Shown here: piece by piece, positions 34,558-43,900 of the stretch
Position numbering within the stretch: the first letter of the stretch is position 1
Layout: every line of letters starts with the position of its first letter
Assembly (NCBI RefSeq): GCF_002294725.1
Contig: NZ_NSFT01000002.1
Location: forward strand, 186,001-250,000
DNA: 64,000 bases
DNA from: Mesorhizobium sp. WSM4313
GTDB taxonomy: Bacteria; Pseudomonadota; Alphaproteobacteria; Rhizobiales; Rhizobiaceae
Direction: 5' to 3'
The notes under the pieces: model-generated
Database searches by the model: none
Told to the model about the DNA's origin: nothing
Seen by the model: only the letters and a program-made list of their open reading frames with translations
Program-made: the position numbers and the translations under genes

Positions 34558-35010
34558 ATGATCGACAGACGTGAATTCATCGTCGCCATCGGCGCGACGG
34601 GGCTGCTTGCGGCTTGCCAGAGCGGCCCGCCGAAACCATCGGTCATCTCGGTCAACGTGACCGGTGGCGCCGGCATGAATCCGGGACCGGGCGGCGGCGA
34701 CAGGCCGGTGACCGTGCTGGTGATGCGGCTTGCCAGCACAGGCAAGTTCAACTCGGCCGATTATTTCGCGCTGCAGGGCGATGCCGGCTCGGCGCTGGGC
34801 GCCGACCTCATCGGATCGGACGCAATCTCGGTCGCTCCGGGCAAGACGGCAGCCAAGACCATCACGGTCGAACCGAACGCGACGGCGCTCGGCTTCGTCG
34901 CGCTGATCCGCGAGCCAGGCGGACGCAATTGGCGCACGACCAAGTCGGTATCGCCGGGGTCGAAATTCACCATCAACGTCAGCCTCGGCAAGGGCGGCAT
35001 TTCCGCCTGA
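34558..35010 (+). CDS. tssJ: T6SS outer-membrane lipoprotein TssJ
   Basis: A 150-residue lipoprotein. The signal peptide ends in the lipobox LAAC with the lipidated Cys20. It starts MIDRREFIVAIG, in which the twin arginines followed by x-F-I resemble a Tat motif, uncommon for TssJ. The mature part has the transthyretin-like fold segments ADYFALQGDAGSALGADL and ALGFVALIREPGGRNWR. TssJ anchors TssM to the outer membrane. It is the only TssJ in the window although two TssM are encoded. Confidence 0.88.
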   Translation: MIDRREFIVAIGATGLLAACQSGPPKPSVISVNVTGGAGMNPGPGGGDRPVTVLVMRLASTGKFNSADYFALQGDAGSALGADLIGSDAISVAPGKTAAKTITVEPNATALGFVALIREPGGRNWRTTKSVSPGSKFTINVSLGKGGISA

Positions 35011-35045
35011 CGACGAGACAGCACGGCAGTGCAGAGAGCAGTGGC

Positions 35046-36380
35046 ATGAGCGACGCAAACAGGGTGCTGTGGTCCGAGGGACTCTTCTTGAGGACCCAGC
35101 ACTTCCAGCAGCAGGACCGGTTCTTCGAGGGGATGGTGCGCGGCGCGTTGCAGGCCGGCCAGCTCCATACGTTCGGCTTCCAGCAGCTGACGCTCGACCA
35201 GTCGCTGCTCGATGCCGGCCAGGTGTCGATCGTGTCCGCCCGGGGCATCTTCCCGGACGGTACGCCCTTCTCCATCCCGGAACTGATGGACGCGCCGAAG
35301 CCGCTGCCGGTCACGGCCGACACCGGCGCCGGGCCGGTGCTGGTGGCGTTGCCGCTCGAGCCGCCCGGCGGCGTCGGCTTCGATCCGGCGCATTCCGCGT
35401 CGACGGGCGCGCGCTACCACGGCAAGATCGTTGCGGTGCGGGATGCCGTGCAGGGCGGCGCCGATCCGGAAGAGATCGAGATCGCGCGGCCGCAAGCGGT
35501 GCTGCTGGCGCCCGGCAAATCGGTTGGCGGCTATACGGCGCTGCCGGTCGCCGACATCAAAGGCGTGCGCGCCGATGGCGGCGTCTCGCTCGACCAGGCC
35601 TTCCTGCCGCCGACGCTGATCACCGGCGCCGTCCACTGGTACCGGCAATTGCTGCAGGAGGTCGTCACCGGCCTCGACCAGATCGCCGAGGCGCATGGCA
35701 AGATGGTGATGGGCGGCGCCGGCCGCAGCGTCGAGGACCTTTTGATGCTGCATCTCGCCAATGCCGCGCGGCCGCGCCTTGCGCATATGCTGGCGCAGGA
35801 TGTCTTCCATCCGGCCGAGCTCTATCTTGAGCTTGCCGGCCTCGCCGGCGAGATGGCCACCTACGGCTCGAGCTCGCGGCGGCTCGGAGAGCTGCCGGCC
35901 TACGACCACATGGCGCCCGGCCCCGCCTATATGGCGCTGGCGGATGCCTTGCGTTCGCTCATCCTCAGCCTGCGCTATATCGAGCCGAAGTCGCGCGCGC
36001 TGCCGGTCATGCGGCACGCGACCAATGTGTGGAAGGTGCGCATCGACAATCCGAAACTGCTGGTCGCCAGCCGCATCGTCATCCGCGTCGGCTCCGAGCT
36101 TTCGGAAGACGCGCTGCGCAAGATCTTCGTCAACCAGGCGACGGTCGGCTCCGCCGACCAGTTCGAAGGCCTATGGAAGTCGCGCCTGCCGGGCATTCCG
36201 CTGAAACCGCTGCATTCGCAGCCGCGCGAGATCCCGTATGACGGCGACAGGCTGTGCCTGGAGCTCGACCAGAAGAGCGAGCATTGGGCCTCGCTGCTCG
36301 ACGCGCCCGGCTTCGTCATCGGTGTTTCCGGTGTACTGCCGAGCGAGCCGCAGGTCGACTGCTATTCGGTGAACAGGTGA
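35046..36380 (+). CDS. tssK: T6SS baseplate protein TssK
   Basis: A 444-residue TssK (VasE/ImpJ) with the diagnostic N-terminus NRVLWSEGLFLRTQHFQQQDRF, the middle domain around GMVRGALQAG to LGELPAYDHMAPGPAY, and a C-terminal part ending LPSEPQVDCYSVNR. TssK links the baseplate wedges to the TssJLM membrane complex and resembles phage receptor-binding proteins. It begins 35 bp after tssJ. Confidence 0.93.
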   Translation: MSDANRVLWSEGLFLRTQHFQQQDRFFEGMVRGALQAGQLHTFGFQQLTLDQSLLDAGQVSIVSARGIFPDGTPFSIPELMDAPKPLPVTADTGAGPVLVALPLEPPGGVGFDPAHSASTGARYHGKIVAVRDAVQGGADPEEIEIARPQAVLLAPGKSVGGYTALPVADIKGVRADGGVSLDQAFLPPTLITGAVHWYRQLLQEVVTGLDQIAEAHGKMVMGGAGRSVEDLLMLHLANAARPRLAHMLAQDVFHPAELYLELAGLAGEMATYGSSSRRLGELPAYDHMAPGPAYMALADALRSLILSLRYIEPKSRALPVMRHATNVWKVRIDNPKLLVASRIVIRVGSELSEDALRKIFVNQATVGSADQFEGLWKSRLPGIPLKPLHSQPREIPYDGDRLCLELDQKSEHWASLLDAPGFVIGVSGVLPSEPQVDCYSVNR

Positions 36381-36384
36381 GGCC

Positions 36385-37710
36385 ATGAGCCGGGATGATC
36401 CTTTCGGACTGTCGGAGGATCGCGAGCGGACCCGCATCCGCCTGACCGGTGCGGCGCCCCGGCCGATGGCGCCGCTGGCGCCCGGCGCGCCGGTCAAACG
36501 GGCGCGTGCCCATCCCAACACGCTGATCAACATCTTCGCGCCGCTGCTCGAATTCGCGCCGGAGCTCGAAAGCGCGCTGGCGCCGGAGAACCCGGAAGTC
36601 ATGCGCACGCGCCTGCTCGACGAGCTGGTGCGGGCGCGCGATGCCGCTGTTGCCGCGGGCTCGTCGCTGGAGCGCGCCGACCAGGCGGCTTGGGCGGTGG
36701 CGGCGCTGCTCGACGATCTGGCGCTCAACACGCCGTGGGGCGGCGCCAGCGCCTGGCCGCGCCAGCCGCTGGTGGTCATGCTGCGCGGCGATGTCGATGC
36801 CGGCACCCAGTTCTTCACGCGCCTCGACGAGCTGGAACGGCATCCCAACCGCGACCGCGAGATGCTGGAACTGCAATATCACTGCCTGGCGCTCGGCTTC
36901 CGCGGCAAATACCGGGTGCCCGGCCGCGCCGGCGACCGCTCGCTCAATGCCGTGCGCGTGGCGGCGGCGCGCTTCCTGCGCAATGCGGACGCCGAGGACG
37001 CACCGCTGTCGCCGAACTGGAAAGGCGTGATCGCCTCCGACGAGCCGCAGCGCTTCATCGTGCCGATCTGGGTGATGGCGCTTGCCGCGATCGTCGTCGC
37101 CGCAGCCGCCTATATCGGCCTGTCGATGGGCCTGAGCAGCCAGGCGGTCGAGCTTTCCGCGCTGGTGCGCACGCTGCCGCCGGCCTCGCGCGGCGACATC
37201 ACCCGCGCCGCGCCCAAGCAGGATGCACCCGCGCCCGAGCCGCAACCGGTCGATTTCGCGCTGCTGCCGGAATTCAAGGCCGAAGCGCCGGACAACCTCA
37301 AGGGGGCGCTGAGCGGCACCGAGAGCGTCTCGCTGGCCAAGCTGATCATCCAGTCCTCAAATCCCGAGCTGTTCCAGTCCTCCCGGCCGACGCTGACGGA
37401 AGGATACGAACCGCTGATCGCAGCGATCGCCAAGGTGATCCTGGACAATAAGGAGCTGATCGGAAAAATCACCGTCGTCGGCCATACCGACAATGTGCGC
37501 CTGCAAAAGTCCAACCCGCTGGCCAGCAACCAGCGGCTGTCGGAAGCGCGCGCCGAAACCATAACCAAGCTTCTGGTGCAAGCCGGCGTGCCGCCGGAGA
37601 GCATCTCTTTCGAGGGGCGCGCCGAAACCGATCCGGCGGCCGACAACTCGACGCGCGAGGGTCGCGCGCTCAACCGGCGCGTCGAGGTTCTGGTCGAGAA
37701 GAGGCTCTGA
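36385..37710 (+). CDS. tssL: T6SS inner-membrane protein TssL with OmpA/MotB peptidoglycan-binding domain (first copy)
   Basis: A 441-residue evolved TssL: a cytoplasmic DotU domain (about 45-215, with ADQAAWAVAALLDDLALNTPWG and YHCLALGFRGKYR), one transmembrane helix (about 228-250, IWVMALAAIVVAAAAYIGL), a Pro-rich linker and a periplasmic OmpA-like domain (about 325-441) with VVGHTDNVR and RALNRRVEVLVEK. The OmpA domain anchors the complex to peptidoglycan. It lies between tssK and tssM with 4-bp and 1-bp gaps. Confidence 0.93.
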   Translation: MSRDDPFGLSEDRERTRIRLTGAAPRPMAPLAPGAPVKRARAHPNTLINIFAPLLEFAPELESALAPENPEVMRTRLLDELVRARDAAVAAGSSLERADQAAWAVAALLDDLALNTPWGGASAWPRQPLVVMLRGDVDAGTQFFTRLDELERHPNRDREMLELQYHCLALGFRGKYRVPGRAGDRSLNAVRVAAARFLRNADAEDAPLSPNWKGVIASDEPQRFIVPIWVMALAAIVVAAAAYIGLSMGLSSQAVELSALVRTLPPASRGDITRAAPKQDAPAPEPQPVDFALLPEFKAEAPDNLKGALSGTESVSLAKLIIQSSNPELFQSSRPTLTEGYEPLIAAIAKVILDNKELIGKITVVGHTDNVRLQKSNPLASNQRLSEARAETITKLLVQAGVPPESISFEGRAETDPAADNSTREGRALNRRVEVLVEKRL

Positions 37711-37711
37711 G

Positions 37712-40700
37712 ATGTTCATCCTGCGCTTCCTCTGGGCCGTCATCACCTCGCGTTTTCTCTGGACGCTGATCGGCATCGCGCTGCTTTCGCTGCTGATCTG
37801 GGTGTTCGGCCCGATCGTGCAGGTCGGCCCTTACGCGCCGTTCGAATCCGACAATGTGCGCATAGCCATCATCGCCGGGCTGATCATCCTGTGGCTGATC
37901 TGGCTGATCGTCGCGCAGCGCCGCGCAATCCGCGCCAACCGCATGTTCGTCGCCGAGATCGCGGCGCCGGTCGCCGAAAAGCAGCTTACGCCCGGCGAGG
38001 AAAGCGTGGCCGCCGTCGGCGCCAAGTTCGGCGAGGTGATGGCGGAGCTGAAGCGCCGCAAGCTCGGCGGCAGGAAATTCCTGCGCGAGATGCCCTGGTA
38101 TGTGATCGTCGGTCCGCCGGCCACCGGCAAGACCACGGCGCTGCGCCAGTCCGGCCTCAATTTCCCGATCGACCTCACGGACGACCTGCAGGGCGTCGGC
38201 GGCACGCGCAATTGCGACTGGTTCTTCTCCGAGAACGCGGTGCTGATCGACACAGCGGGCCGCTACGTCCAGCAGGAAAGCCAGCCGGATGTCGACGCGG
38301 CGGAGTGGCTGGGCTTCCTCGACCTTCTAAAGAAGCACCGAGGCCGGCGCGCGCTCAACGGGGTGATCGTGGCGCTATCGATCGACACGCTGTCGGAGGG
38401 CGACGACGCGATCAAGGCGCATGGCAGAAAGATCCGCCGCCGGCTGGCGGAGCTGAACGACCGGCTGGAGATCCGTCTTCCTGTCTACCTGATGCTGACC
38501 AAGGCCGATCTGATCAAAGGGTTCGAAGCGTTCTTCGGCGGCTTGTCGACCACGGCGCGCGAGCAGGTGTGGGGAACCACTTTCCCGCTCGATGCCCGCG
38601 TCAACGCCGGCACGATCCAGACGGAACTCGCCAGGCTTGCCGCCGAACTGGAGCGGCGGCTGGTGCCGCGGCTGGAGGACGAGGACAAGCTCGGCCAGCG
38701 CGCCGAAATCTTCCGTTTCCCGGCGCAGCTAGCCAGCCTGTCGGAGCCGATCCAGGTGCTGGTCGAGGCGATGTTCGGCGAGAGCCGCTATGAGGAGGCC
38801 GCCTGGCTGCGCGGCCTCTATCTGACCTCGGCGACGCAGGAAGGCGCGCCGATCGACCGGCTGACCGCGGCGCTGTCGTCATCCTTCGGGCTGCCGCCGC
38901 GCCGCGCCATGCCGGCGGCGCGCGTCGAGAAACGCAGCTTCTTCCTCAGGAATCTGCTCACCGAAGTGATCTTCAAGGAAGCCGGCCTCGGCACATTCGA
39001 TCCGCTGGCGCAGCGCCGCCGCGCCTGGATCTGGCGCGGAGCTGCCGCCGCCTGTGCGCTCGCCGCCCTGCTCGCCGGCGGACTGTTCGCCTGGTCCTAT
39101 CTCGACAACCGCAATGCGATCGCCGAACAGGCCGGCCAATTCGAGGCGCTGCAGGCGCCGCTTACGGACGTCGCGGCGATGCCGGCCGCGGTCGAGCAGC
39201 CGACCATGGACGGCGCGCTGGCGGCGATGGACGCGGTGGCGACGGCCCGGATCGCGGCGCCGGATGCGATCCACAACCTGCTCGGTCCGACCGCCTCGGC
39301 CGAGCTGGTGCGCGCGCAGACCGATACCTACGACCATGCGCTGCGCAATGTGCTGGAGCCACATATGGTCGCGCTTCTGGAGGCCACCATGTGGCGGCAG
39401 ATCCGCGATCCGGATTTCATGCTCGGCGCGCTGAAGACCTACCGCATGATGACCGGCCTGTCGCAGATGGATACCGATTTCGTGCAGAACTGGTGGGTGA
39501 ACAGCCTGCCGCAATTTGCGCCTGCCGCCCCCTTCCCAACCGCGGACGCAGAAGTGCACCAGCTTGCCGCGATCCGCCGCATGGCCGTCGACGACAGCTA
39601 CATCGCGCCGGACAAGGAGCTGGTCGCCGAGGCGCTGAAGACGGTGTGCACGATCTCGCTTCCGGAGCGCGCCTACAAGCAGCTCCTGGCCGACCCGGAA
39701 GTGGCGGCGGTCAAGGAATGGGTGCCGGCCAATTTCGCCGGACCGAACGGCGCCAAGGTGTTCGCGCGCCGCTCCGACAAGACGCTGCGCGTCGGTGTGC
39801 CGGGCCCTTATACCTATGCCGGCTTCCACGACGCGATCCTCGACCGGGTCGAGGATGTCGCCGGGCAGGCGGCGCTCGACCGCGCGGTGTTTGCCGGCGG
39901 CTGTTCGGAGAATTCGGAGACGTCGGTCTCGGCGCTGTCGGAAGACATATTGAAGCTCTATTACGACGACTATATCGCGCAGTGGGACAGTTTCCTGCGC
40001 GACATGCGGCTGGCGCCGCTGACCGATCTCAACGTCGCCAGCGAGAACCTCAAGGACCTGTCCAGCGCCGACTCGGCACTGAAGCGCCTGCTGACCGCGG
40101 TGGTACAGGAGACCGACCTGACCCGTTCCGACGAGGCGCCGGCCGACGACAAGAGCGGCGCTGCCAAGACCGGCTCGAAGCTTTTGAGCAAGCTCGGCAA
40201 ATTGGGCAAGGTGGTGAAGACGGGAGCGAAATTGCTGCCCCGCGCGGGCTCGGCCGACCAGGTCGACATGACCGGCAGCCTGGTGGCCGAGCATTTCAAG
40301 CCGCTCAAGGGCACGATCGCCCAGGTCGACGGCCAGCCGCCGGCGCTCGACGCCGCCGTCGTGGCGCTGACGGCGCTGTCCAATGTGCTGCAGACGGTGA
40401 CCGCCAATCCCGATCCGCAGGACGCCATCAAGAAGCAGGGCGGGCTTGCCGAACTGACAGGCGCGGTCGCGAGACAGGCGCAGATCCTGCCCTCGCCGAT
40501 CAACGACTGGCTGGGCGGCATTGCCGGCGACACAAGCGGCCTGTCGCAGAAGGCCGTCACCAATGAGCTCAACGCCATCTGGCGGGCGGACATCCTGCCG
40601 TTCTGCCAGGCCGCGCTCAACAACCGCTATCCGTTCAGCCCCGACAGCGCGGTCGACGTCAATGTGCGCGATTTCCAGCGCCTGTTCGGGCCGACCGGGC

Positions 40701-41251
40701 TCATCGATGCCTTCACCAACGACCATCTGATCAACTATGTCGACACCGCCAGCGAGCCGTGGAAATGGCGGGCCGATTTCGGCCTCGACCCGGCGGCGCT
40801 CGCCGCGTTCGAGCAGGCGCGCCACATTCGCGACGATCTGTTCCCCGGCGGCACCGGTCCCGTAATGAATTTCACGCTGGAGCCGAAGGACCTGTCGCCC
40901 AACGTGGCGCGGGTGACGCTCAATCTCGATGGCCAGAACCTCGTCTACTACAACAACGCGACGAGGCCGCAGCCGATGACGTGGCCCGGCAAGGACGGCA
41001 CCGGCGTGATCTCGCTGGCCTTCCAGCCGGTCGACGGCTCGCCCGAGGTGATGCTCAACGAAACCGGCAGCTGGGCGTGGCTGAGGATGCTGCGCGGCGG
41101 CCGCTTCACCGCGACCAAGCTCACCGATGTCTACAGCCTGCGGCTCGGCACCAAGGGAATGTGGGCCGATTTCGAGCTCAAGGCGGCCAGCGTCGAGAAC
41201 CCATACACGCTCGAAATGTTCAAGAAGTTCACATGTCCGCCGCAGATCTGA
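37712..41251 (+). CDS. tssM: T6SS inner-membrane protein TssM (IcmF) (first copy)
   Basis: A 1179-residue TssM. Two N-terminal helices (about 8-33 and 51-68), a cytoplasmic NTPase-like domain with Walker A GPPATGKT (134-141) and a DTAGRY-type Walker B, a third helix (about 445-465, AAAACALAALLAGGLFAWSYL), then the long periplasmic IcmF-related and C-terminal domains that contact TssJ. The Walker A motif is intact, whereas it is degenerate in some species. Its last 19 nt overlap tagF. Confidence 0.94.
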   Translation: MFILRFLWAVITSRFLWTLIGIALLSLLIWVFGPIVQVGPYAPFESDNVRIAIIAGLIILWLIWLIVAQRRAIRANRMFVAEIAAPVAEKQLTPGEESVAAVGAKFGEVMAELKRRKLGGRKFLREMPWYVIVGPPATGKTTALRQSGLNFPIDLTDDLQGVGGTRNCDWFFSENAVLIDTAGRYVQQESQPDVDAAEWLGFLDLLKKHRGRRALNGVIVALSIDTLSEGDDAIKAHGRKIRRRLAELNDRLEIRLPVYLMLTKADLIKGFEAFFGGLSTTAREQVWGTTFPLDARVNAGTIQTELARLAAELERRLVPRLEDEDKLGQRAEIFRFPAQLASLSEPIQVLVEAMFGESRYEEAAWLRGLYLTSATQEGAPIDRLTAALSSSFGLPPRRAMPAARVEKRSFFLRNLLTEVIFKEAGLGTFDPLAQRRRAWIWRGAAAACALAALLAGGLFAWSYLDNRNAIAEQAGQFEALQAPLTDVAAMPAAVEQPTMDGALAAMDAVATARIAAPDAIHNLLGPTASAELVRAQTDTYDHALRNVLEPHMVALLEATMWRQIRDPDFMLGALKTYRMMTGLSQMDTDFVQNWWVNSLPQFAPAAPFPTADAEVHQLAAIRRMAVDDSYIAPDKELVAEALKTVCTISLPERAYKQLLADPEVAAVKEWVPANFAGPNGAKVFARRSDKTLRVGVPGPYTYAGFHDAILDRVEDVAGQAALDRAVFAGGCSENSETSVSALSEDILKLYYDDYIAQWDSFLRDMRLAPLTDLNVASENLKDLSSADSALKRLLTAVVQETDLTRSDEAPADDKSGAAKTGSKLLSKLGKLGKVVKTGAKLLPRAGSADQVDMTGSLVAEHFKPLKGTIAQVDGQPPALDAAVVALTALSNVLQTVTANPDPQDAIKKQGGLAELTGAVARQAQILPSPINDWLGGIAGDTSGLSQKAVTNELNAIWRADILPFCQAALNNRYPFSPDSAVDVNVRDFQRLFGPTGLIDAFTNDHLINYVDTASEPWKWRADFGLDPAALAAFEQARHIRDDLFPGGTGPVMNFTLEPKDLSPNVARVTLNLDGQNLVYYNNATRPQPMTWPGKDGTGVISLAFQPVDGSPEVMLNETGSWAWLRMLRGGRFTATKLTDVYSLRLGTKGMWADFELKAASVENPYTLEMFKKFTCPPQI

Positions 41252-41775
41252 TCCTGCCCGGCTTCTATGGCAAGATGCCTGCCGCCGGCGATTTCGTGAC
41301 GCGGCGGCTGCCGGGCGATTTCGTGCGCATATGGGACCGGTGGCTGGCGCAGCACATCGTGCCGCTGTTCGGGGTGGAAACCTGGCCGCAGAACACGGCG
41401 CTGCGGTTCCTTAGCGGCCCCGGTTCCTTCGGCGCCGCGGCGGGTATCGTGCTGCAAAGCGCCGACCGGGTGGGCCGGCAATTTCCATTGAGCGTCCTCG
41501 CAAGGCTGCAGGAGGCGCCGTTGAAGCTGGCCTATTCTGATGGCTGGTTCGGCGGCATCGAGGGCGCAGCCTTCGCGGCGCAACGGGGGGAGTTGGTGCC
41601 CGATGAGCTGGAAGCCGCCCTGACAGTCCTGCCTGCGCCATCTGTTGACAGGGATGGAGATATCATCGTCGACCTCGTGATGTGGACAGCGCATACGGAC
41701 ATTTTCGATGTCGATCCGCAAGCGCCGCAGCCGACGCTCGAGCAGATCTTCGCCGCGAGTTGGGAGACCAGCTGA
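41233..41775 (+). CDS. tagF: T6SS-associated protein TagF (ImpM family)
   Basis: A 180-residue TagF domain protein with the diagnostic LILPGFYGKMPAAGDFVTRRLPGDFVRIWDRWLAQ and RVGRQFPLSVLA. TagF is a post-translational repressor of T6SS assembly in Pseudomonas and Agrobacterium; in the latter a fused PppA-TagF blocks Fha. Here TagF is separate from the phosphatase at 55815. The start is nested in the 3' end of tssM and the stop overlaps the DUF2169 gene (TGATG), so it couples the structural operon to the effector module. Confidence 0.9.
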   Translation: MSAADLILPGFYGKMPAAGDFVTRRLPGDFVRIWDRWLAQHIVPLFGVETWPQNTALRFLSGPGSFGAAAGIVLQSADRVGRQFPLSVLARLQEAPLKLAYSDGWFGGIEGAAFAAQRGELVPDELEAALTVLPAPSVDRDGDIIVDLVMWTAHTDIFDVDPQAPQPTLEQIFAASWETS

Positions 41776-42881
41776 TGCAGATCTGGAACCAGATGGGCTA
41801 TCCGCACCAGTTCACCATGGGTATGGACAAGGCCGGCCACGAGTGGCTGGTCGTGGTGGTGAAGGGCACCTTCGATTTTCCGACGAAGCCGGGCGGACTG
41901 GTGCAGAAATCGGCCGAGCAGGTGCCGCTGGTGATGGCCGACACGCACACCGGCGTGCCGGGCTATTCGGCGACGCTGTGGGAGACGGATTTCGCCTTCC
42001 GCAAGCCGCGCTGCGATGTCATCGCCAATGGCTGCGCCTATGCGCCGGGAGGGCGCCCGGCCGAGCGCGTGGGGGTCGGCATCAAAGTCGGCAACTGGTC
42101 GAAGCTGTTCGAAGTCGTCGGCCACCGCGAATGGCGTGCTATCGGGCCCGTGTTCACTGCAACGGCGCCGCAGCCCTTCCTGAAACTGCCGATCTCCTAC
42201 AACGTCGCCTGGGGTGGCGTCGACCGGCTGGATCCGGAGGACAAGCTGCCAGCCAGCTACAAACACAATCCGGTCGGCACCGGCTGGTCGCGCACAAGGA
42301 ACCAGCGTCTCATTCCTGGCCTGCGGCTGCCGAACACGCAGGCCGTTGGTGAAGAGATCCGTTCACCCTTCGGCGACTACAAGCCGATGAGCTTCGGGCC
42401 GATGGGCCGCGGCTGGCCTGGCCGCATTGAATATGGCGGCACCTACGACCAGAACTGGATCGACAATGTCTTCCCTTTTCTGCCCGAGGATTTCGATGAG
42501 CGCTATTTCCAGATGGCGCCACCCGAACAGCAGATCGATCACCCGCGTGGCGGCGAGGACGTGGTGTTAGTCAATCTGACGCCTGAGGGGCGCGTGAGCT
42601 TCCGGCTGCCCAACACGGCACTGCCGCTGACGCTGTTCAAAGGTCGCGGAAAAGTGTTCGAGGGTGAACTTCTCCCAGACACGATGCTATTCGATCCGGA
42701 GAAGCGGCGGTTCTCATTGGTCTGGCGGGTGCAGCAGCGCCTCCAGCGCACAATCCTCGATTTTTCGGAATGCTGGATCGGTCCGCCGACACGCGGGATG
42801 CTGCGCGCCCGCGCCACCGGCAAGCGCTATATCCGCGGTTTTCCAATCCCACTCCGTTTTGAGGAAGACGAAGCCGCATGA
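41775..42881 (+). CDS. DUF2169 domain protein, probable T6SS effector adaptor
   Basis: A 368-residue DUF2169 protein with the family segments WLVVVVKGTFDF, ETDFAFRKPRCDVIANGCAYAPGGRPAERV, YNVAWGG and FPFLPEDFDERYFQMAPPEQQ. In Agrobacterium tumefaciens a DUF2169 protein encoded with vgrG2 is needed to load a PAAR-linked DNase; the gene here stands two genes before a DUF4150 PAAR-like protein. It overlaps tagF at the start and the ketosynthase-like gene at the end (ATGA), showing coordinated translation. Confidence 0.88.
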   Translation: MQIWNQMGYPHQFTMGMDKAGHEWLVVVVKGTFDFPTKPGGLVQKSAEQVPLVMADTHTGVPGYSATLWETDFAFRKPRCDVIANGCAYAPGGRPAERVGVGIKVGNWSKLFEVVGHREWRAIGPVFTATAPQPFLKLPISYNVAWGGVDRLDPEDKLPASYKHNPVGTGWSRTRNQRLIPGLRLPNTQAVGEEIRSPFGDYKPMSFGPMGRGWPGRIEYGGTYDQNWIDNVFPFLPEDFDERYFQMAPPEQQIDHPRGGEDVVLVNLTPEGRVSFRLPNTALPLTLFKGRGKVFEGELLPDTMLFDPEKRRFSLVWRVQQRLQRTILDFSECWIGPPTRGMLRARATGKRYIRGFPIPLRFEEDEAA

Positions 42882-43900
42882 GCGTCGGCCTGAACATCGT
42901 CTCAATCGGCATGGTGACAGCGGTCGGTCTTGACGCTCCGTCGAGCTGCGCGGCGATGCGGGCGCGGGTGGATGGGTTTCAAGAGACGCGTTTTCTTGGT
43001 CCCAAGGGCGAATGGCTCGTCGGTGCCCCTGTGCAATTGCCGCGGAACTGGATCGGCGAGAAGCGTCTGGTGCACCTGGCCGCGGGCGCGATCAATGAGG
43101 CTTTCGAAGGATTCGAGAAAGTAAGAAGTCAAACCCCTTTACTGCTGTGCATCGCGGAGGAAGGCCGAGCCGGCGTACCGATCCTAGACGGCTCACGGCT
43201 GATGCGAACGATTAGTCAGGTTTTGGAGTCTGAGCTGCATGAAGCTTCACGCATTGTTGCGCATGGGCGACCCTCGGGGCATGTGGCATTAGATCATGCA
43301 CGTAAGCTGATCGCATCAGGTACGGCCTCAAGCGTCATGATCGCCGGCGTCGACAGCTACCTCTCGACCTTGACGGTCAATCACTATCTGACCCATGACC
43401 GGCTACTGACGGCCACCAACGCCAACGGGTTTATTCCGGGAGAAGCAGCCGCTGCAGTGTTATGCACGAGCGCTGCCAACAACAATTTTTCGCTGTTCGG
43501 TCTGGGACTCGCTCACGAGTTGGCGTCCATCTACAATCCGCGCGATTTGCCACTCCGGGGCGATGGCATGACCTCAGCCTACCGAGGCGCGCTGGACGAA
43601 TGCGGCATCGAGATGAACCGGGTCGGCTACCGAATATCCGACCTGATCGGGGAGAAGCACTGGTTCAAGCAGACGGCGTTGGCCAGTTTGCGGCTTGAGC
43701 GCAATTCCACCGGTTTTCAGGATCTGTGGAGCCCGGCAGAGTCGCTTGGCAATGTCGGCGCGGCCGTCGTACCAATCATGATCGGCATGGCATTCACTGC
43801 AGCTCGGAAAGGCTACGCCGCCGGTAATCCGGTTTTGATCGAGGCCTCCGGCGACGACGGATCGTGCGGCGCGGCACTCGTCGCCGCGAGGGCCGCATAA
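42878..43900 (+). CDS. Thiolase-fold, ketosynthase-like protein without catalytic residues (T6SS effector module)
   Basis: A 340-residue protein with the beta-ketoacyl synthase fold, recognisable from NIVSIGMVTAVGLDAPSSCAAMRA, ARKLIASGTASSVMIAGVDSYL and NGFIPGEAAAAVL. The nucleophilic Cys is replaced (position equivalent to HGRPSGHVALDHA, Arg131) and the GHxxGAAG His by Asn292 (LGNVGAA), so condensation activity is not expected. Such proteins recur between DUF2169 and DUF4150 genes in T6SS islands. A scaffold or chaperone role is likely but unproven. From about 43100 the base composition becomes AT-richer than in the structural genes. Confidence 0.8.
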   Translation: MSVGLNIVSIGMVTAVGLDAPSSCAAMRARVDGFQETRFLGPKGEWLVGAPVQLPRNWIGEKRLVHLAAGAINEAFEGFEKVRSQTPLLLCIAEEGRAGVPILDGSRLMRTISQVLESELHEASRIVAHGRPSGHVALDHARKLIASGTASSVMIAGVDSYLSTLTVNHYLTHDRLLTATNANGFIPGEAAAAVLCTSAANNNFSLFGLGLAHELASIYNPRDLPLRGDGMTSAYRGALDECGIEMNRVGYRISDLIGEKHWFKQTALASLRLERNSTGFQDLWSPAESLGNVGAAVVPIMIGMAFTAARKGYAAGNPVLIEASGDDGSCGAALVAARAA

